A DNA stretch of 64,000 nt from Chloracidobacterium sp. (GTDB lineage Bacteria; Acidobacteriota; Blastocatellia; Pyrinomonadales; Pyrinomonadaceae). The first letter of the stretch is position 1, and every line of letters starts with the position of its first letter. The notes beneath the pieces are model-generated. The model made no database searches. It saw only the letters and a list, made by a program, of their open reading frames with translations, and had not been told where the DNA came from. The position numbers were made by a program, and so were the translations under genes. The stretch is from the NCBI GenBank assembly GCA_016715795.1, contig JADJXP010000001.1, forward strand, positions 620,001-684,000, given 5' to 3'. Positions 48,480 through 57,514 of this stretch are shown one piece after another.

Positions 48480-49582
48480 GGATCATGGTAGAACGAAGAG
48501 CCCGGCACTACGGCCACGCCGATCTCGCGGATGAGGTGCTTTGTGAATTCAACATCGTCTGCGAAACCAAACGCCGAGATGTCGGCCATCACATAGTAAG
48601 CTCCGTCGGGATAATCACATTTAAAGCCGGCTTTTTGCAGTTCGGGCACAATAAAATCGCGTTTTCGCTGATACTCCGTCTGCAACTCGCAGTAATAGCT
48701 CGTCGGAAGGCCGAGGGCGTACGCACCTGCGTGCTGTAGGCAGTTTGCCGCACCGACGGTGAGAAAATCGTGAACTTTGCGTATTGCGCCGGTAATATCG
48801 GGCGGCGCGATGCAGTATCCGACACGCCAGCCGGTTACGGAGTAGGTCTTGGACATCGAATTGACGATCACAGTCCGCTCGCGCATCCCGTCAATATTGG
48901 CCATCGTGATGTGCCGGATATCAGCCCCTTCGCGGGGGTAAAGAATGTGCTCGTAGATCTCGTCCGTGAAGCAGATAGCGTCGAATTCCTTGCAAAGCTC
49001 GGCGATAAACTCCAATTCATCCTGCGAAAGAACTTTTCCGGTCGGATTGTTCGGATTGCAGATGATAATCGCCTTGGTTCGTTCGTTAAACGCCTCTCGG
49101 AGTTCCCCGCGATCAAACTGCCAGTCGCCGTTCGCGAACCTCAAGGGCACATGCCGTGGTCTTGCGTCGGACAGTATTGCATCGGGGGCGTAGTTTTCGT
49201 AGAAAGGCTCAAATACCACCACCTCTTCGCCCGGATCGACCGTCGCCATCATGCCGGCGATCATTCCCTCGGTCGAGCCGCAGGTGACCGTGATCTCGGC
49301 CTCGGGATCGATATCGAGGCCGAGAAACCATTTAGTCTTGGCCGCGACCGCATCGCGAAACTCTTTGACGCCCCACGTGATGGCGTATTGATTATGGTCA
49401 TTCGCAATGGCCTCCATCGCCTTGCGTTTTATGTCTTCGGGCGCGGCAAAATCCGGAAAGCCCTGGCCCAGATTGACGGCGCCGTATCTAACAGCCTCGC
49501 GGGTCATCTCGCGGATGACCGACTCGGTAAAGCTGGCGGCCTTGCGTGATATACGATTTCTGGCAATTCTCTGTCCGTTCAT
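48413..49582 (-). CDS. Class I PLP-dependent aminotransferase, C-terminus frameshifted
   Basis: The open frame is 389 residues, but the last 20 (KMGSQSRSGSVSARRTKRSR) are in the wrong phase. Before that it is a standard fold-type I aminotransferase of the kynurenine/glutamine-transaminase K type: GAVNLGQGFPDFAAPEDI, NQYAITWGVKEFRDAVAAKT, CNPNNPTGKVLSQDEL, CFTDEIYEHILYP and SMSKTYSVTGWRVGYCI with the PLP lysine (about residue 233). Only the C-terminal strand with the substrate-binding Arg (QVRFCFC) is lost. It may be a sequencing error or a true one-base deletion. Located upstream of an SLBB gene on the other strand. Confidence 0.9.
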   Translation of the reverse strand: MNGQRIARNRISRKAASFTESVIREMTREAVRYGAVNLGQGFPDFAAPEDIKRKAMEAIANDHNQYAITWGVKEFRDAVAAKTKWFLGLDIDPEAEITVTCGSTEGMIAGMMATVDPGEEVVVFEPFYENYAPDAILSDARPRHVPLRFANGDWQFDRGELREAFNERTKAIIICNPNNPTGKVLSQDELEFIAELCKEFDAICFTDEIYEHILYPREGADIRHITMANIDGMRERTVIVNSMSKTYSVTGWRVGYCIAPPDITGAIRKVHDFLTVGAANCLQHAGAYALGLPTSYYCELQTEYQRKRDFIVPELQKAGFKCDYPDGAYYVMADISAFGFADDVEFTKHLIREIGVAVVPGSSFYHDPKMGSQSRSGSVSARRTKRSRP

Positions 49583-49744
49583 AAATTCTCTGAATCATCG
49601 ATGTTATCACGCGTGGCGTGAATGTTGCCGGAAAACGGAAGGTTACAACGCTGCATCAAAGCCGCGTGGTTCTGAAAACTGCTTGTAGCGCCGCATAGTG
49701 GTGCGATAAACTGCTACGTTACGGCTTAGGCAGAGAGGTTTTTG

Positions 49745-50740
49745 ATGAAGGCTCGTATTTTTCTTGTTGGTTTTCTAACGGCTGCGCTGTGCGCGATCTC
49801 ATTTGGGCAGGACCTCCCGCTGAACGGAACGACGCCAAAGGGTTACCTGATCGGGCCCGGCGATGAAGTGACGGGCAAGGTGCTCGGTGAGAAGGATTTT
49901 GATTTCGTCGCGACTGTCGATGAGGACGGCCGTATCGAGGTGCCGTTCTTTGACAAGCCGGTGGTTGCGAAATGCCGCACCGAACGCGAACTTCGCGTTG
50001 AGGTCGAAGAGCTGTTATCGAAGTACTTGCGCAGCCCGCAATTGAGCTTTCGTGTCACACAGCGGAAAAGCCGTCCGCCGGCAGTGGTCTATGGCGAGGT
50101 CAATGTCCCCGGCCAGGTCGAGATGATGCGGCGGGCTCGCCTCGTCGAACTGCTTGCCTTCTCAGGCGGCCTAAAGGAAGAGGCCGGCGGCGTGGTCCAG
50201 GTCTTCAGGACGCAGCCTCCCCTTTGCTCCGATGCAGATGATCCAAGTAACTGGAGAACCGAGGGCACGGAACAGACGGATGTTCCATCAAAGATGTTCA
50301 ATCTGGCAAGCGTTAAGGCCGGAAAGGATGAGGCAAATCCGATAATCTATCCCGGCGACGTGATCTACGTCCACAAGGCCCCGCCGGTCTATATTACGGG
50401 CGAGGTAATGGCTCCGCAGGGTATCTACCTGAAGGACACCGGCCTTACGCTGACCGAGGCCATCGCGAAAGTGAGCGGCGTTCGCCGTGAAGCTAAGACC
50501 AAGGACATCAAGATCTACCGACTCAAGGCAGGTTCGACCGAGCGAGATCTGATCACGGCGAACTATGACCTGATAAAAAAGGGCGAGCAAAAGGACATAC
50601 CTCTCCAGCCCTACGATATCGTCGAGGTCGATCGCGCTCGCGACAGCATCGCGATGTCGATATTGAAGATCGCAATTGGAGCCGGACGTGCAGGAGTAAA
50701 TGCGGTCGCAACCGGCAGCGGTTACAGGGTGCTCTATTAA
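49745..50740 (+). CDS. Polysaccharide export (SLBB) protein
   Basis: 331 residues. Signal MKARIFLVGFLTAALCAISF; a polysaccharide-export N-domain (GYLIGPGDEVTGKVLGEKDF, then TVDEDGRIEVPFFD, about 30-110); SLBB 1 (PAVVYGEVNVPGQVEMMRRA) and SLBB 2 (PVYITGEVMAPQGIYLKDTG, about 215-270). The closing helix is basic and short. These proteins are Wza-like auxiliary or secretin-like exporters of surface polysaccharide. No polymerase or glycosyltransferase is nearby, so the partner operon is elsewhere. ATG 49745 with AGAGG upstream. Confidence 0.9.
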   Translation: MKARIFLVGFLTAALCAISFGQDLPLNGTTPKGYLIGPGDEVTGKVLGEKDFDFVATVDEDGRIEVPFFDKPVVAKCRTERELRVEVEELLSKYLRSPQLSFRVTQRKSRPPAVVYGEVNVPGQVEMMRRARLVELLAFSGGLKEEAGGVVQVFRTQPPLCSDADDPSNWRTEGTEQTDVPSKMFNLASVKAGKDEANPIIYPGDVIYVHKAPPVYITGEVMAPQGIYLKDTGLTLTEAIAKVSGVRREAKTKDIKIYRLKAGSTERDLITANYDLIKKGEQKDIPLQPYDIVEVDRARDSIAMSILKIAIGAGRAGVNAVATGSGYRVLY

Positions 50741-50746
50741 GGCCTG

Positions 50747-52594
50747 TCAATCAATGTAGAGGCGATCGATCACATCGGCGTATCGCTCGTCCACTACGCG
50801 GCGTTTGATCTTGAGCGTCGGAGTCAATTCTCCACCTTCGACTGTCAACTCACTCTCAAGCAGGGCGAAGCGCTTTACCTTCTCAAACTGTCCGAGGTTC
50901 GGGGTCATCGCATCGATCTGGCGGCTGAATAGGTCAAGTATTCTCGGATTGCTGCACATCTCGGCGTGCGACATTTCGCCAAGTTCCTTGTGCCGGATGT
51001 AGGAGTCGAGCATCTCAAAATTCGGCACTATCAATGCCGCCGGGAATTTCCGTTCATTTCCGACCAACACGGCCTGACTAACGAACCGGGACGCGCGGAG
51101 CATCTGTTCGATATGGGCGGGAGCAATGTATTTGCCGCCCGAGGTCTTGAATAGTTCCTTTTTGCGATCCGTGATAATCAGAAAGCCGTCCTCGTCGATA
51201 CGGCCGATATCGCCGGTTCGAAACCAGCCATCTTCCGTAAACGCCTCTCGCGTTGCCGTGTCCTTCTTGTAATAGCCCAGCATAACACCCGGCCCCTTGA
51301 CCTCGATCTCACCATCTGCAGCAATGCGGACCTCGACGTTGCGTATGGGCCGCCCTACCGTGCCGACACGTATCGCCGATGGATTGTTCGACGAGATAAC
51401 GGGCGATGTCTCGGTCAGGCCATACCCCTGCATTATCTGGATCCCGGCACCCGTAAAAATGAGAAATATCTCATCCGACAAGGCTGCCCCGCCGGTAATG
51501 CAAAATCGCAGGCGTCCACCAAAAAAATCGCGCAGCTTCGAATAGACCAGCTTGTCCGCAACGCCGTGCTTGGCGGCCAGCGCGATCGGGATCGCCTGTC
51601 CCGCGTTCTCGAGCGCTGCGTACTCCTTGGCGATAGCGATGGCCCAGTCAAAGATCATCTCATTGACACGTCCTGCCTGCAGGGCTTTGAGACGGGCCCG
51701 TTCAAAGACCTTCTCAAAGATGCGAGGCACACCGATAAAGATCGTCGGTCTGATCTCCTTCAGGTTGTCGGGCACTTTGTCGATCGATTCGGCAAAGTAC
51801 ACGCTCATGCCGTAACGGATATAGACATACATTCCCGTCCGCTCAAAGACATGCGATAGCGGCAGCACCGACAGCGAGATGTCGTGACCCGAGAATGAGT
51901 ATTTCTCGCTTGCGTCGATAGCGTTCGAGATCAGGTTGGCGTGCGTCAGCATAACGCCTTTTGGCTCGCCTGTGGTTCCACTGGTATAGATGAGCGTTGC
52001 TATATCGTCTGGTTCGACCGCAGCGCGGAGTTCCTCGGCAAGCTCGGTCTGCTCGGTCCCGAGCCGGTCACCCATCCGTTCGAGATTGTCGAGGGAGAGA
52101 AACCTCTTGTCGTCCGGAACCGGGCCGCGGAAGATAACAAAGCGATCGATCGATGAACATGAGCCTACCGCGACGCGGACACGTTCATACATCTCAGTGT
52201 CTTCGAGAAATAAGACCTTTGCTTCCGAATCATCGATGATGTATCGGATGGAGTCGGGCGACAGCGTTGTGTATATCGGGACATCGACGATACCTGCGAA
52301 CTGGCAGCCGGCATCTGTCAGGGTCCACTCAGGGCAGTTCGCTGCGAGTATTGCGGCTCGGTCACCCCTTCGCAGGCCCAGCTCATACAAGCCGAGGCCG
52401 ATATTCGTCGATCGGCGAACGATATCGCGCGATGAGATCGGTCGCCACTCGCCATCACACTTTGAATTCAGAGCGTCTGCGAGGTCAAATTCTGCCGCAG
52501 CACGGATGAACAACTCAGGCAGCGTCCTCACTTCGGCAGAAAGATCGGCTGCGCGACGAAGGGCAGCGGTTTCCATTGTCTCTGCCTCTGTCAT
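50747..52594 (-). CDS. Long-chain acyl-CoA synthetase (FadD/AMP-binding)
   Basis: 615 residues. Activates fatty acids to acyl-CoA through an acyl-AMP. AMP-binding motif TLIYTSGTTGEPKGVMLTHA (about residue 200), the GYGLTETSPVISSNN block, the DGWFRTGDIGRIDEDGFLII A8-type motif, DRKKELFKTSGGKYIAPAHI (with the hinge Asp), and near the end KRFALLESELTVEGGELTPT and LKIKRR with the catalytic lysine. It overlaps its TetR regulator by 4 bases, both on the minus strand, so acyl-CoA synthesis is directly linked to the regulator. Confidence 0.95.
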   Translation of the reverse strand: MTEAETMETAALRRAADLSAEVRTLPELFIRAAAEFDLADALNSKCDGEWRPISSRDIVRRSTNIGLGLYELGLRRGDRAAILAANCPEWTLTDAGCQFAGIVDVPIYTTLSPDSIRYIIDDSEAKVLFLEDTEMYERVRVAVGSCSSIDRFVIFRGPVPDDKRFLSLDNLERMGDRLGTEQTELAEELRAAVEPDDIATLIYTSGTTGEPKGVMLTHANLISNAIDASEKYSFSGHDISLSVLPLSHVFERTGMYVYIRYGMSVYFAESIDKVPDNLKEIRPTIFIGVPRIFEKVFERARLKALQAGRVNEMIFDWAIAIAKEYAALENAGQAIPIALAAKHGVADKLVYSKLRDFFGGRLRFCITGGAALSDEIFLIFTGAGIQIMQGYGLTETSPVISSNNPSAIRVGTVGRPIRNVEVRIAADGEIEVKGPGVMLGYYKKDTATREAFTEDGWFRTGDIGRIDEDGFLIITDRKKELFKTSGGKYIAPAHIEQMLRASRFVSQAVLVGNERKFPAALIVPNFEMLDSYIRHKELGEMSHAEMCSNPRILDLFSRQIDAMTPNLGQFEKVKRFALLESELTVEGGELTPTLKIKRRVVDERYADVIDRLYID

Positions 52595-53211
52595 TTCGTC
52601 CGCATTCCTTCGAACAGTACCTTGATGACCTCACCCGCCATCGGCATGAGTGGATAGTGTTTCTCTGACAACACCCAATTGGTCACCATTTCGTCGATCG
52701 CACCGTAAAAGATCTTGGCCGCTACGATCGGCTTGACATCCGACCGAAACATACCCTTTTTCTGCCCATCAGCGATCGTGCTGCGGATGATATCGAGATA
52801 TTCACGAAAGCCGGCCGCTGAGAATTCCTGCATGAATTTGGTCGAGCCGCGCAGCTCGACCTGAAATACGACCGCCAGATCGCGGTCGGCACCGAGGCGT
52901 TCGAGGTGTAACTTGGCTATCCTCGCGAGCTTTTCTTCCGCTCCGGCCAGCCCGTCTATCTCGGCCCTGCCTTCGGTGATAAACTCGGCCATCGCACGGT
53001 CAAAGATCGAATGCAGGATATCGTCCTTGCCCTTGAAATAGAGATAGACAGTGCCGTCTGCGACGCCTGCCTCCCTTGCGATGTCCGAGACCTTTGAATT
53101 GAAATAGCCCTTTCGGGCAAAGACGTGGATCGCTGCGCGTAGGATCGCCTCGCGCTTATCACTCACGACCTGCCGTCCGGCGACACCGTGTTTTGGGGCA
53201 GTTTTCTGCAT
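52591..53211 (-). CDS. TetR-family regulator, FadR-like
   Basis: 206 residues. Helix-turn-helix in the first 70: REAILRAAIHVFARKGYFNS, KVSDIAREAGVADGTVYLYF, KGKDDILHSIFD. The ligand domain (about 75-200) is compatible with acyl-CoA binding, as in Bacillus FadR. It directly precedes and overlaps the acyl-CoA synthetase. The operator palindrome lies one base before its own ATG, so it represses itself and the synthetase; acyl-CoA would release it. Confidence 0.93.
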   Translation of the reverse strand: MQKTAPKHGVAGRQVVSDKREAILRAAIHVFARKGYFNSKVSDIAREAGVADGTVYLYFKGKDDILHSIFDRAMAEFITEGRAEIDGLAGAEEKLARIAKLHLERLGADRDLAVVFQVELRGSTKFMQEFSAAGFREYLDIIRSTIADGQKKGMFRSDVKPIVAAKIFYGAIDEMVTNWVLSEKHYPLMPMAGEVIKVLFEGMRTK

Positions 53212-53231
53212 ATGAATGAATGCTCATTCAT
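53212..53231 (-). promoter_or_regulatory. FadR-type operator
   Basis: ATGAATGA-ATGC-TCATTCAT, a perfect inverted repeat with a 4-base spacer, beginning one base upstream of the regulator's start. The core TGAATGAATGCTCATTCA agrees with the Bacillus FadR consensus TGAATGAMTANTCATTCA at all but one position. Confidence 0.85.
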
Positions 53232-53282
53232 TATGACACTGCACTGCAAGAGAATCAATTTGTGTTATGTTGAGCTTCCGGC

Positions 53283-54935
53283 CTACTGTGCCCTAAGCAC
53301 CCATCCATTTGGATCGATGGCTGGCGTGGCCCCAGAGAATGCCACGCTGCCGCGGCCATTCGGCATCTCAACCCGCTGCGGCTTACCGTTGATCACAACA
53401 TCGATCGGCATCGGGAAGGGCAGATCACCGGGTGTTTCCCATCGCAGTTCGAGCCTGCCAGCCTTTGAGTCGGAAACCAGTTTTGGCAGCTTCGGTTGGC
53501 GGAGGTAAAGCTCAAAGAACCAGTCGAGTTCGCACGCGCATTCAGCCTCGGCGATCGTTAGGAAATCATCGGTGTTGACGAGCCGCTCCTGTCGTCCGTC
53601 AGTATATGTCTCCATCACCTTGCTCGGATAGGCCATATGCCTCAGGGCCTTGAAGAACGCTTTGTCGCCGATCAGGTACCTGAGCGTATGGAGGATATAC
53701 GCGCCCTTACCGTAGATGTCGCCATCGGATTTCGTGTAGTCCGGCTCGGCCATATAAACCTGATACGCGATCTTCGCTTCGCGAGGAGCAATGGGCTGCT
53801 TGTTGCGGAATCTGGTCGCGGTCGCTGCGATCTTCTTCATATAGGCATCTTTGCCGTGCAGATATTCCTGATAGAGCGCGTCCATATAGGATTGAAAACC
53901 TTCATGGATCCAGAAATCACGCCAATCGCTCGCCGTTACGAGATTCGCCCAATATTCGTGGCCAAATTCGTGCAGAAGAAGAAAATCCGTTCCGTCCTTG
54001 TCGTATTTGAAGTGGTTGCCGTAGGCGATATTCGTCGAATGCTCCATCCCGAGATGCGGCGTCTCGGAGATGCCGACCTTCTGCGAGCGGAAAGGATACG
54101 GCCCGAGATAATGCTCGTAATATTTGAGATATTTCTTCTGCTCGGCTATGAGGCCAGCGGCCTTGTCGGCGTCCTCAGGCAGAACGTAAAAGAAGATCGG
54201 CATCACCACGCCGGAGATCGATCGATAAGAATCTTTGACGACCTTGTATGGCGCCGCGTTAAAGACGATCGAGTAATTCGCGATCGGATTCGTCATACGC
54301 CAGTTGTATGTCGAGGTGTGGTCGCGATTCTTCTTGATATTGACAAGTTTTCCCGGAGCCGTCGCATAGAGCGGATCGGGCACGGTGATGTGCATCGAGA
54401 CGGTCGCCGGTTTGTCCGATGGATGATCCTTGCAAGGGAAGAGCAGATCGGCACCGTCATTCTGCAACGCAACGGAGATCCAGTCGGCGCCGTCTTTCGT
54501 CTTTTCCCACATAAATCCGCCGACCCATGGCGGACGCGGTGCGACACGCGGCGTCCCCGAATAGACGATCTTCGTCTTTATCGTCTCGCCGTCCTGCTTT
54601 GAATACGGGAAGTAGATCCAAATTTGGCCGTCCTTGCGAATATATCGCAGCGCCTTGCCGTTCTCGGTAACTGATTCGACATTGTATGGCGTGTCGAGAT
54701 CGAGCACGATCACGTTCGAAGGGATGACGGCCTTTGCGGTCATCACGGTCGTTCCCGTTATCGACTTCGTTGCGGGATCGGCCTTGAGCGAGATGTCATA
54801 ATCCTGAACGTCAAAGACCGCCTGCTCGAACATCAACGGCCCGCCGGTCTTGGTCGGCTTTGCTCCAAGCTCACGCTGCCCAAATGATGAAACCGCAAAC
54901 AACGCGATCGCTGCAAACGCATAAAGTGCCTTCAT
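53283..54935 (-). CDS. Secreted M1-family aminopeptidase, copy A
   Basis: 550 residues. Signal MKALYAFAAIALFAVSSFGQ; N-terminal beta domain (to about 230) with VPDPLYATAPGKLVNIKKNR; catalytic domain with GISETPHLGMEHSTNIAYG (a GMEH variant of the GAMEN exopeptidase motif), LLHEFGHEYWANLVTASDWR (HEXXH with the third zinc ligand Glu 18 residues on, in FWIHEGFQSYMDAL) and GKGAYILHTLRYLIGDKAFF near the proton donor Tyr. M1 enzymes remove N-terminal residues. A close paralogue lies upstream (55127-56791), so it is a tandem duplicate. ATG 54935 chosen; the upstream start lacks support. Confidence 0.94.
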   Translation of the reverse strand: MKALYAFAAIALFAVSSFGQRELGAKPTKTGGPLMFEQAVFDVQDYDISLKADPATKSITGTTVMTAKAVIPSNVIVLDLDTPYNVESVTENGKALRYIRKDGQIWIYFPYSKQDGETIKTKIVYSGTPRVAPRPPWVGGFMWEKTKDGADWISVALQNDGADLLFPCKDHPSDKPATVSMHITVPDPLYATAPGKLVNIKKNRDHTSTYNWRMTNPIANYSIVFNAAPYKVVKDSYRSISGVVMPIFFYVLPEDADKAAGLIAEQKKYLKYYEHYLGPYPFRSQKVGISETPHLGMEHSTNIAYGNHFKYDKDGTDFLLLHEFGHEYWANLVTASDWRDFWIHEGFQSYMDALYQEYLHGKDAYMKKIAATATRFRNKQPIAPREAKIAYQVYMAEPDYTKSDGDIYGKGAYILHTLRYLIGDKAFFKALRHMAYPSKVMETYTDGRQERLVNTDDFLTIAEAECACELDWFFELYLRQPKLPKLVSDSKAGRLELRWETPGDLPFPMPIDVVINGKPQRVEMPNGRGSVAFSGATPAIDPNGWVLRAQ

Positions 54936-55004
54936 AACACCGAAACTCCTTGAATTGTCGAATTGAAACTTTCTCTTAGCATACGCCAAAGTCGCCAGAA
55001 AGGT

Positions 55005-55085
55005 TTAGTCCGCAAGATCGATCTCGATCGCCTTTTCGCGTTCGCCCGTGCGGACGTATGCACCGGAGAGGGTGCCGGCCGGATG
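55005..55085 (-). pseudogene. Fragment of a TPR gene between the two M1 copies
   Basis: A stop-to-stop frame of 26 codons reads HPAGTLSGAYVRTGEREKAI then EIDLAD and TAA. It mirrors the end of the intact TPR gene at 57889 (ANAYLQSGERDKAIE and the final ETDLAD), with the 26 or so residues between these two blocks deleted. It has no start codon. The rest of 54936-55126 carries nothing else. Confidence 0.65.
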
Positions 55086-55126
55086 TCAACGCAAATGAAC
55101 ACTTGCGACCGCTCGTGTTTCCGCCT

Positions 55127-56791
55127 TTAGTGCTGAGCTTTTAGCACCCAGCCGTCCGGATCGACCTTCGGGGGCGCTCCGGAATACGTGACCGAGCCTT
55201 TGCCGCCGGGCATCTCGACGCGTTGCGTTTTGCCGTTGAGGAGTACGTCGATCGGCATCGGGAACGGCATATTGTTCGGTGTATCCCAAGAGAGCAGCAT
55301 CTTACAGTCCCTCACACAGTCGGCCGGGATTGCGGTGACGAGTTTAGGCAGGTTTGGCTGACGTAGATACACCTCGAAGAGCCAGTCGAGCTTCATACCC
55401 GAATCTTTCTCGGCGGTGGTCAGAAAATCGTCGGTTGTAACGAGGCGTACCTGGCGCCCGTCGGTGTAAGATTCGTGAGCTTTGTCAGGGTAAGCCATAT
55501 GGCGAAGGGCGTTGAAAAACGCCTTGTCGCCGATCAGATAACGCAGTGTATGCAGGAAGTATGCTCCCTTGCCGGCGATGTCGAAGTCAAGGCTTGTGTA
55601 ATCAGGTTCGGCCATATAGACTTGGTAAGCGATCTTCGGTTCGCGTGGAGCAACGGGCCGTTTATTGCGAAATCTGCTCGCGGCTATTCGTTTCATATAC
55701 GCATCTTTCCCGTGCAGGTATTCCTGATAAAGAGCGTCCATATAGGATTGAAAACCCTCATGGATCCAGAAATCACGCCAGTCGCTCGCCGTGACGAGGT
55801 TCGCCCAATATTCGTGGCCGAATTCGTGCAGCAAGAGGAAATCCGTGCCATCCGCATCGTATTTGAAATGGTTGCCGTAGGCGATATTCGTCGAATGCTC
55901 CATCCCTAGATGCGGCGTCTCGGAGATGCCGACCTTCTGCGAGCGGAAAGGATACGGCCCCAAATAGTGCTCATAATATTTGAGATATTTCTTCTGCTCG
56001 GCTATGAGGCCAGCGGCCTTGTCGGCGTCCTCCGGCAGAACGTAGAAGAAGATCGGTATTACCGTACCGTCGATCGAACGATACGAATCCTTGACGACCT
56101 TGTACGGTGCGGCATTGAAGACGACCGAGTAGTTCGAGATCGGGTTCGTCATTCGCCAGTTGTATGTCGAGGTGTGGTCGCGATTCTTCTTGATATTGAC
56201 AAGTTTTCCCGGAGCCGTCGCATAGAGCGGATCGGGCACGGTGATGCGCATCGAGACGGTCGCCGGTTTGTCCGACGGATGATCTTTGCAAGGGAAGAGA
56301 AGGTCCGCACCGTCACCCTGCAAGGCGATGGAGATCCAATCTGCGCCTGACGGGGTCTTCGTCCAAATAAACCCTCCGATCCACGGTGGATTCGGAGCGA
56401 CACGCGGGGTCCCCGAATAGGAGATGGAAGTCTTGATCGTATCGCCGACCTGCTTGGTCATCGGAAACCATATCCATACCTTGCCGCCTTTACGCTCATA
56501 CCTCAGGTCCTTCACACCGTCGGTCAATTTACTGATCGCATACGGTGTATCGAGGTCGAGCACTATGACATTCGTCGGGATGACCGTCCTCGCCGTCATT
56601 ACGGTCGTGCCGGAGACCAACTTGGTCCTCGGATCAGCGCTGACTGAGATTTCGTAGTTCTGTACATCGAATGCCGCCTGCTCAAACATCAGCGGCCCTC
56701 CGGTCTCTGTTGGCCTGACTCCGTGCTCACGCTGCCCAAAGGCCTGCATGGCGAGGAGAAGGATAACTGCTAATGCGATCGAACGTTTCAT
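55127..56791 (-). CDS. Secreted M1-family aminopeptidase, copy B
   Basis: 554 residues. Signal MKRSIALAVILLLAMQAFGQ. Same domain order as copy A: GMEHSTNIAYG, LLHEFGHEYWANLVTASDWR, FWIHEGFQSYMDAL, GKGAYFLHTLRYLIGDKAFF. Large blocks are identical to copy A at DNA level, others differ clearly (for example YMKRIAASRFRNKRPVAPRE against YMKKIAATATRFRNKQPIAP). This patchwork indicates a tandem duplication with later gene conversion. All zinc and catalytic residues are intact, so both are expected to be active. Start at ATG 56791; divergent cyclophilin upstream. Confidence 0.94.
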   Translation of the reverse strand: MKRSIALAVILLLAMQAFGQREHGVRPTETGGPLMFEQAAFDVQNYEISVSADPRTKLVSGTTVMTARTVIPTNVIVLDLDTPYAISKLTDGVKDLRYERKGGKVWIWFPMTKQVGDTIKTSISYSGTPRVAPNPPWIGGFIWTKTPSGADWISIALQGDGADLLFPCKDHPSDKPATVSMRITVPDPLYATAPGKLVNIKKNRDHTSTYNWRMTNPISNYSVVFNAAPYKVVKDSYRSIDGTVIPIFFYVLPEDADKAAGLIAEQKKYLKYYEHYLGPYPFRSQKVGISETPHLGMEHSTNIAYGNHFKYDADGTDFLLLHEFGHEYWANLVTASDWRDFWIHEGFQSYMDALYQEYLHGKDAYMKRIAASRFRNKRPVAPREPKIAYQVYMAEPDYTSLDFDIAGKGAYFLHTLRYLIGDKAFFNALRHMAYPDKAHESYTDGRQVRLVTTDDFLTTAEKDSGMKLDWLFEVYLRQPNLPKLVTAIPADCVRDCKMLLSWDTPNNMPFPMPIDVLLNGKTQRVEMPGGKGSVTYSGAPPKVDPDGWVLKAQH

Positions 56792-56854
56792 TGCTACTGC
56801 TCCCGTACCGAGTCGTTTATACTGAATCTCTTGAACATACACGAAACCCGCAGA

Positions 56855-57514
56855 ATGTTAAAGACGGCTGTGTTGTTGTCCGCCGTGGCCGCGTCCTCGG
56901 CGATGATCACGATGGCCCAGGCGCCGACACCCGGTGTTAAGAAGGTCAATGACCGGCCGCCTGATAAAACCACCACTACCATCGAGCCCTATGACAGGGC
57001 AGACGTGAGATCAATGGCCGGGAAATGCGTGACATTCGACACGGAATCCGGAATGATCGAGATAGAACTCTATCCCGAGCATGCACTCGAATCGGTCAGA
57101 AACTTTCTAAATCTTACGGCATTGGGGTTGTTCGACACGACCACATTCAGCAGGGTCGTGCCGGGCTTTGTGATCCAGGGGGGCAATGTCTGGACCAGAG
57201 CAGGCGCCGTGACCCACACCGTCGGGATGCGTGCGCGACGCACAGTACCTGACGAGCCGAACCGCATTCTTCACGAACGCGGCGTTGTGTCAATGGCCCG
57301 CGGCGACGAGGCGAATACAGCAACGACCAATTTCTTCATCCTCGTTGATAAGGCGTCCTATCTGGACGGCAAATTCGCCGCCTTTGGCCGTGTGATCAAA
57401 GGCATGGACATTGTCGATACGATAAACAAAGCTCCGGTCACCGGCGAGAAGCCTGACAAACCTGTCCGGATCCTAAAAGCGACAGTGGCCGAATGCAGCA
57501 CTAAAGCTCCTTAG
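56855..57514 (+). CDS. Exported cyclophilin-type peptidyl-prolyl isomerase
   Basis: 219 residues. Signal MLKTAVLLSAVAASSAMITM, cleavage near AQA. Cyclophilin core: MIEIELYPEHALESVRNFLN, TTFSRVVPGFVIQGGNVWTR (the FxRxxxxFxxQGG catalytic block), RGVVSMARGDEANTATTNFF and ILVDKASYLDGKFAAFGRVI. It speeds proline isomerisation of exported proteins. It overlaps the convergent VOC gene by 14 bases at its end. ATG 56855 selected over an upstream TTG. Confidence 0.94.
   Translation: MLKTAVLLSAVAASSAMITMAQAPTPGVKKVNDRPPDKTTTTIEPYDRADVRSMAGKCVTFDTESGMIEIELYPEHALESVRNFLNLTALGLFDTTTFSRVVPGFVIQGGNVWTRAGAVTHTVGMRARRTVPDEPNRILHERGVVSMARGDEANTATTNFFILVDKASYLDGKFAAFGRVIKGMDIVDTINKAPVTGEKPDKPVRILKATVAECSTKAP

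Noticed and set aside
48229..48486. Separate 85-residue gene near the aminotransferase end
   Set aside because: It is a third frame over the frameshifted C-terminus and the intergenic region; no support as its own gene.
48770..49549. 259-codon plus-strand frame over the aminotransferase
   Set aside because: Antisense shadow; the minus-strand frame has all aminotransferase motifs.
53637..54602. 321-codon plus-strand frame over M1 copy A (and a similar one over copy B)
   Set aside because: Conserved antisense frame only because the two M1 genes are duplicates; sequence is Arg/Val-rich with no fold signs.
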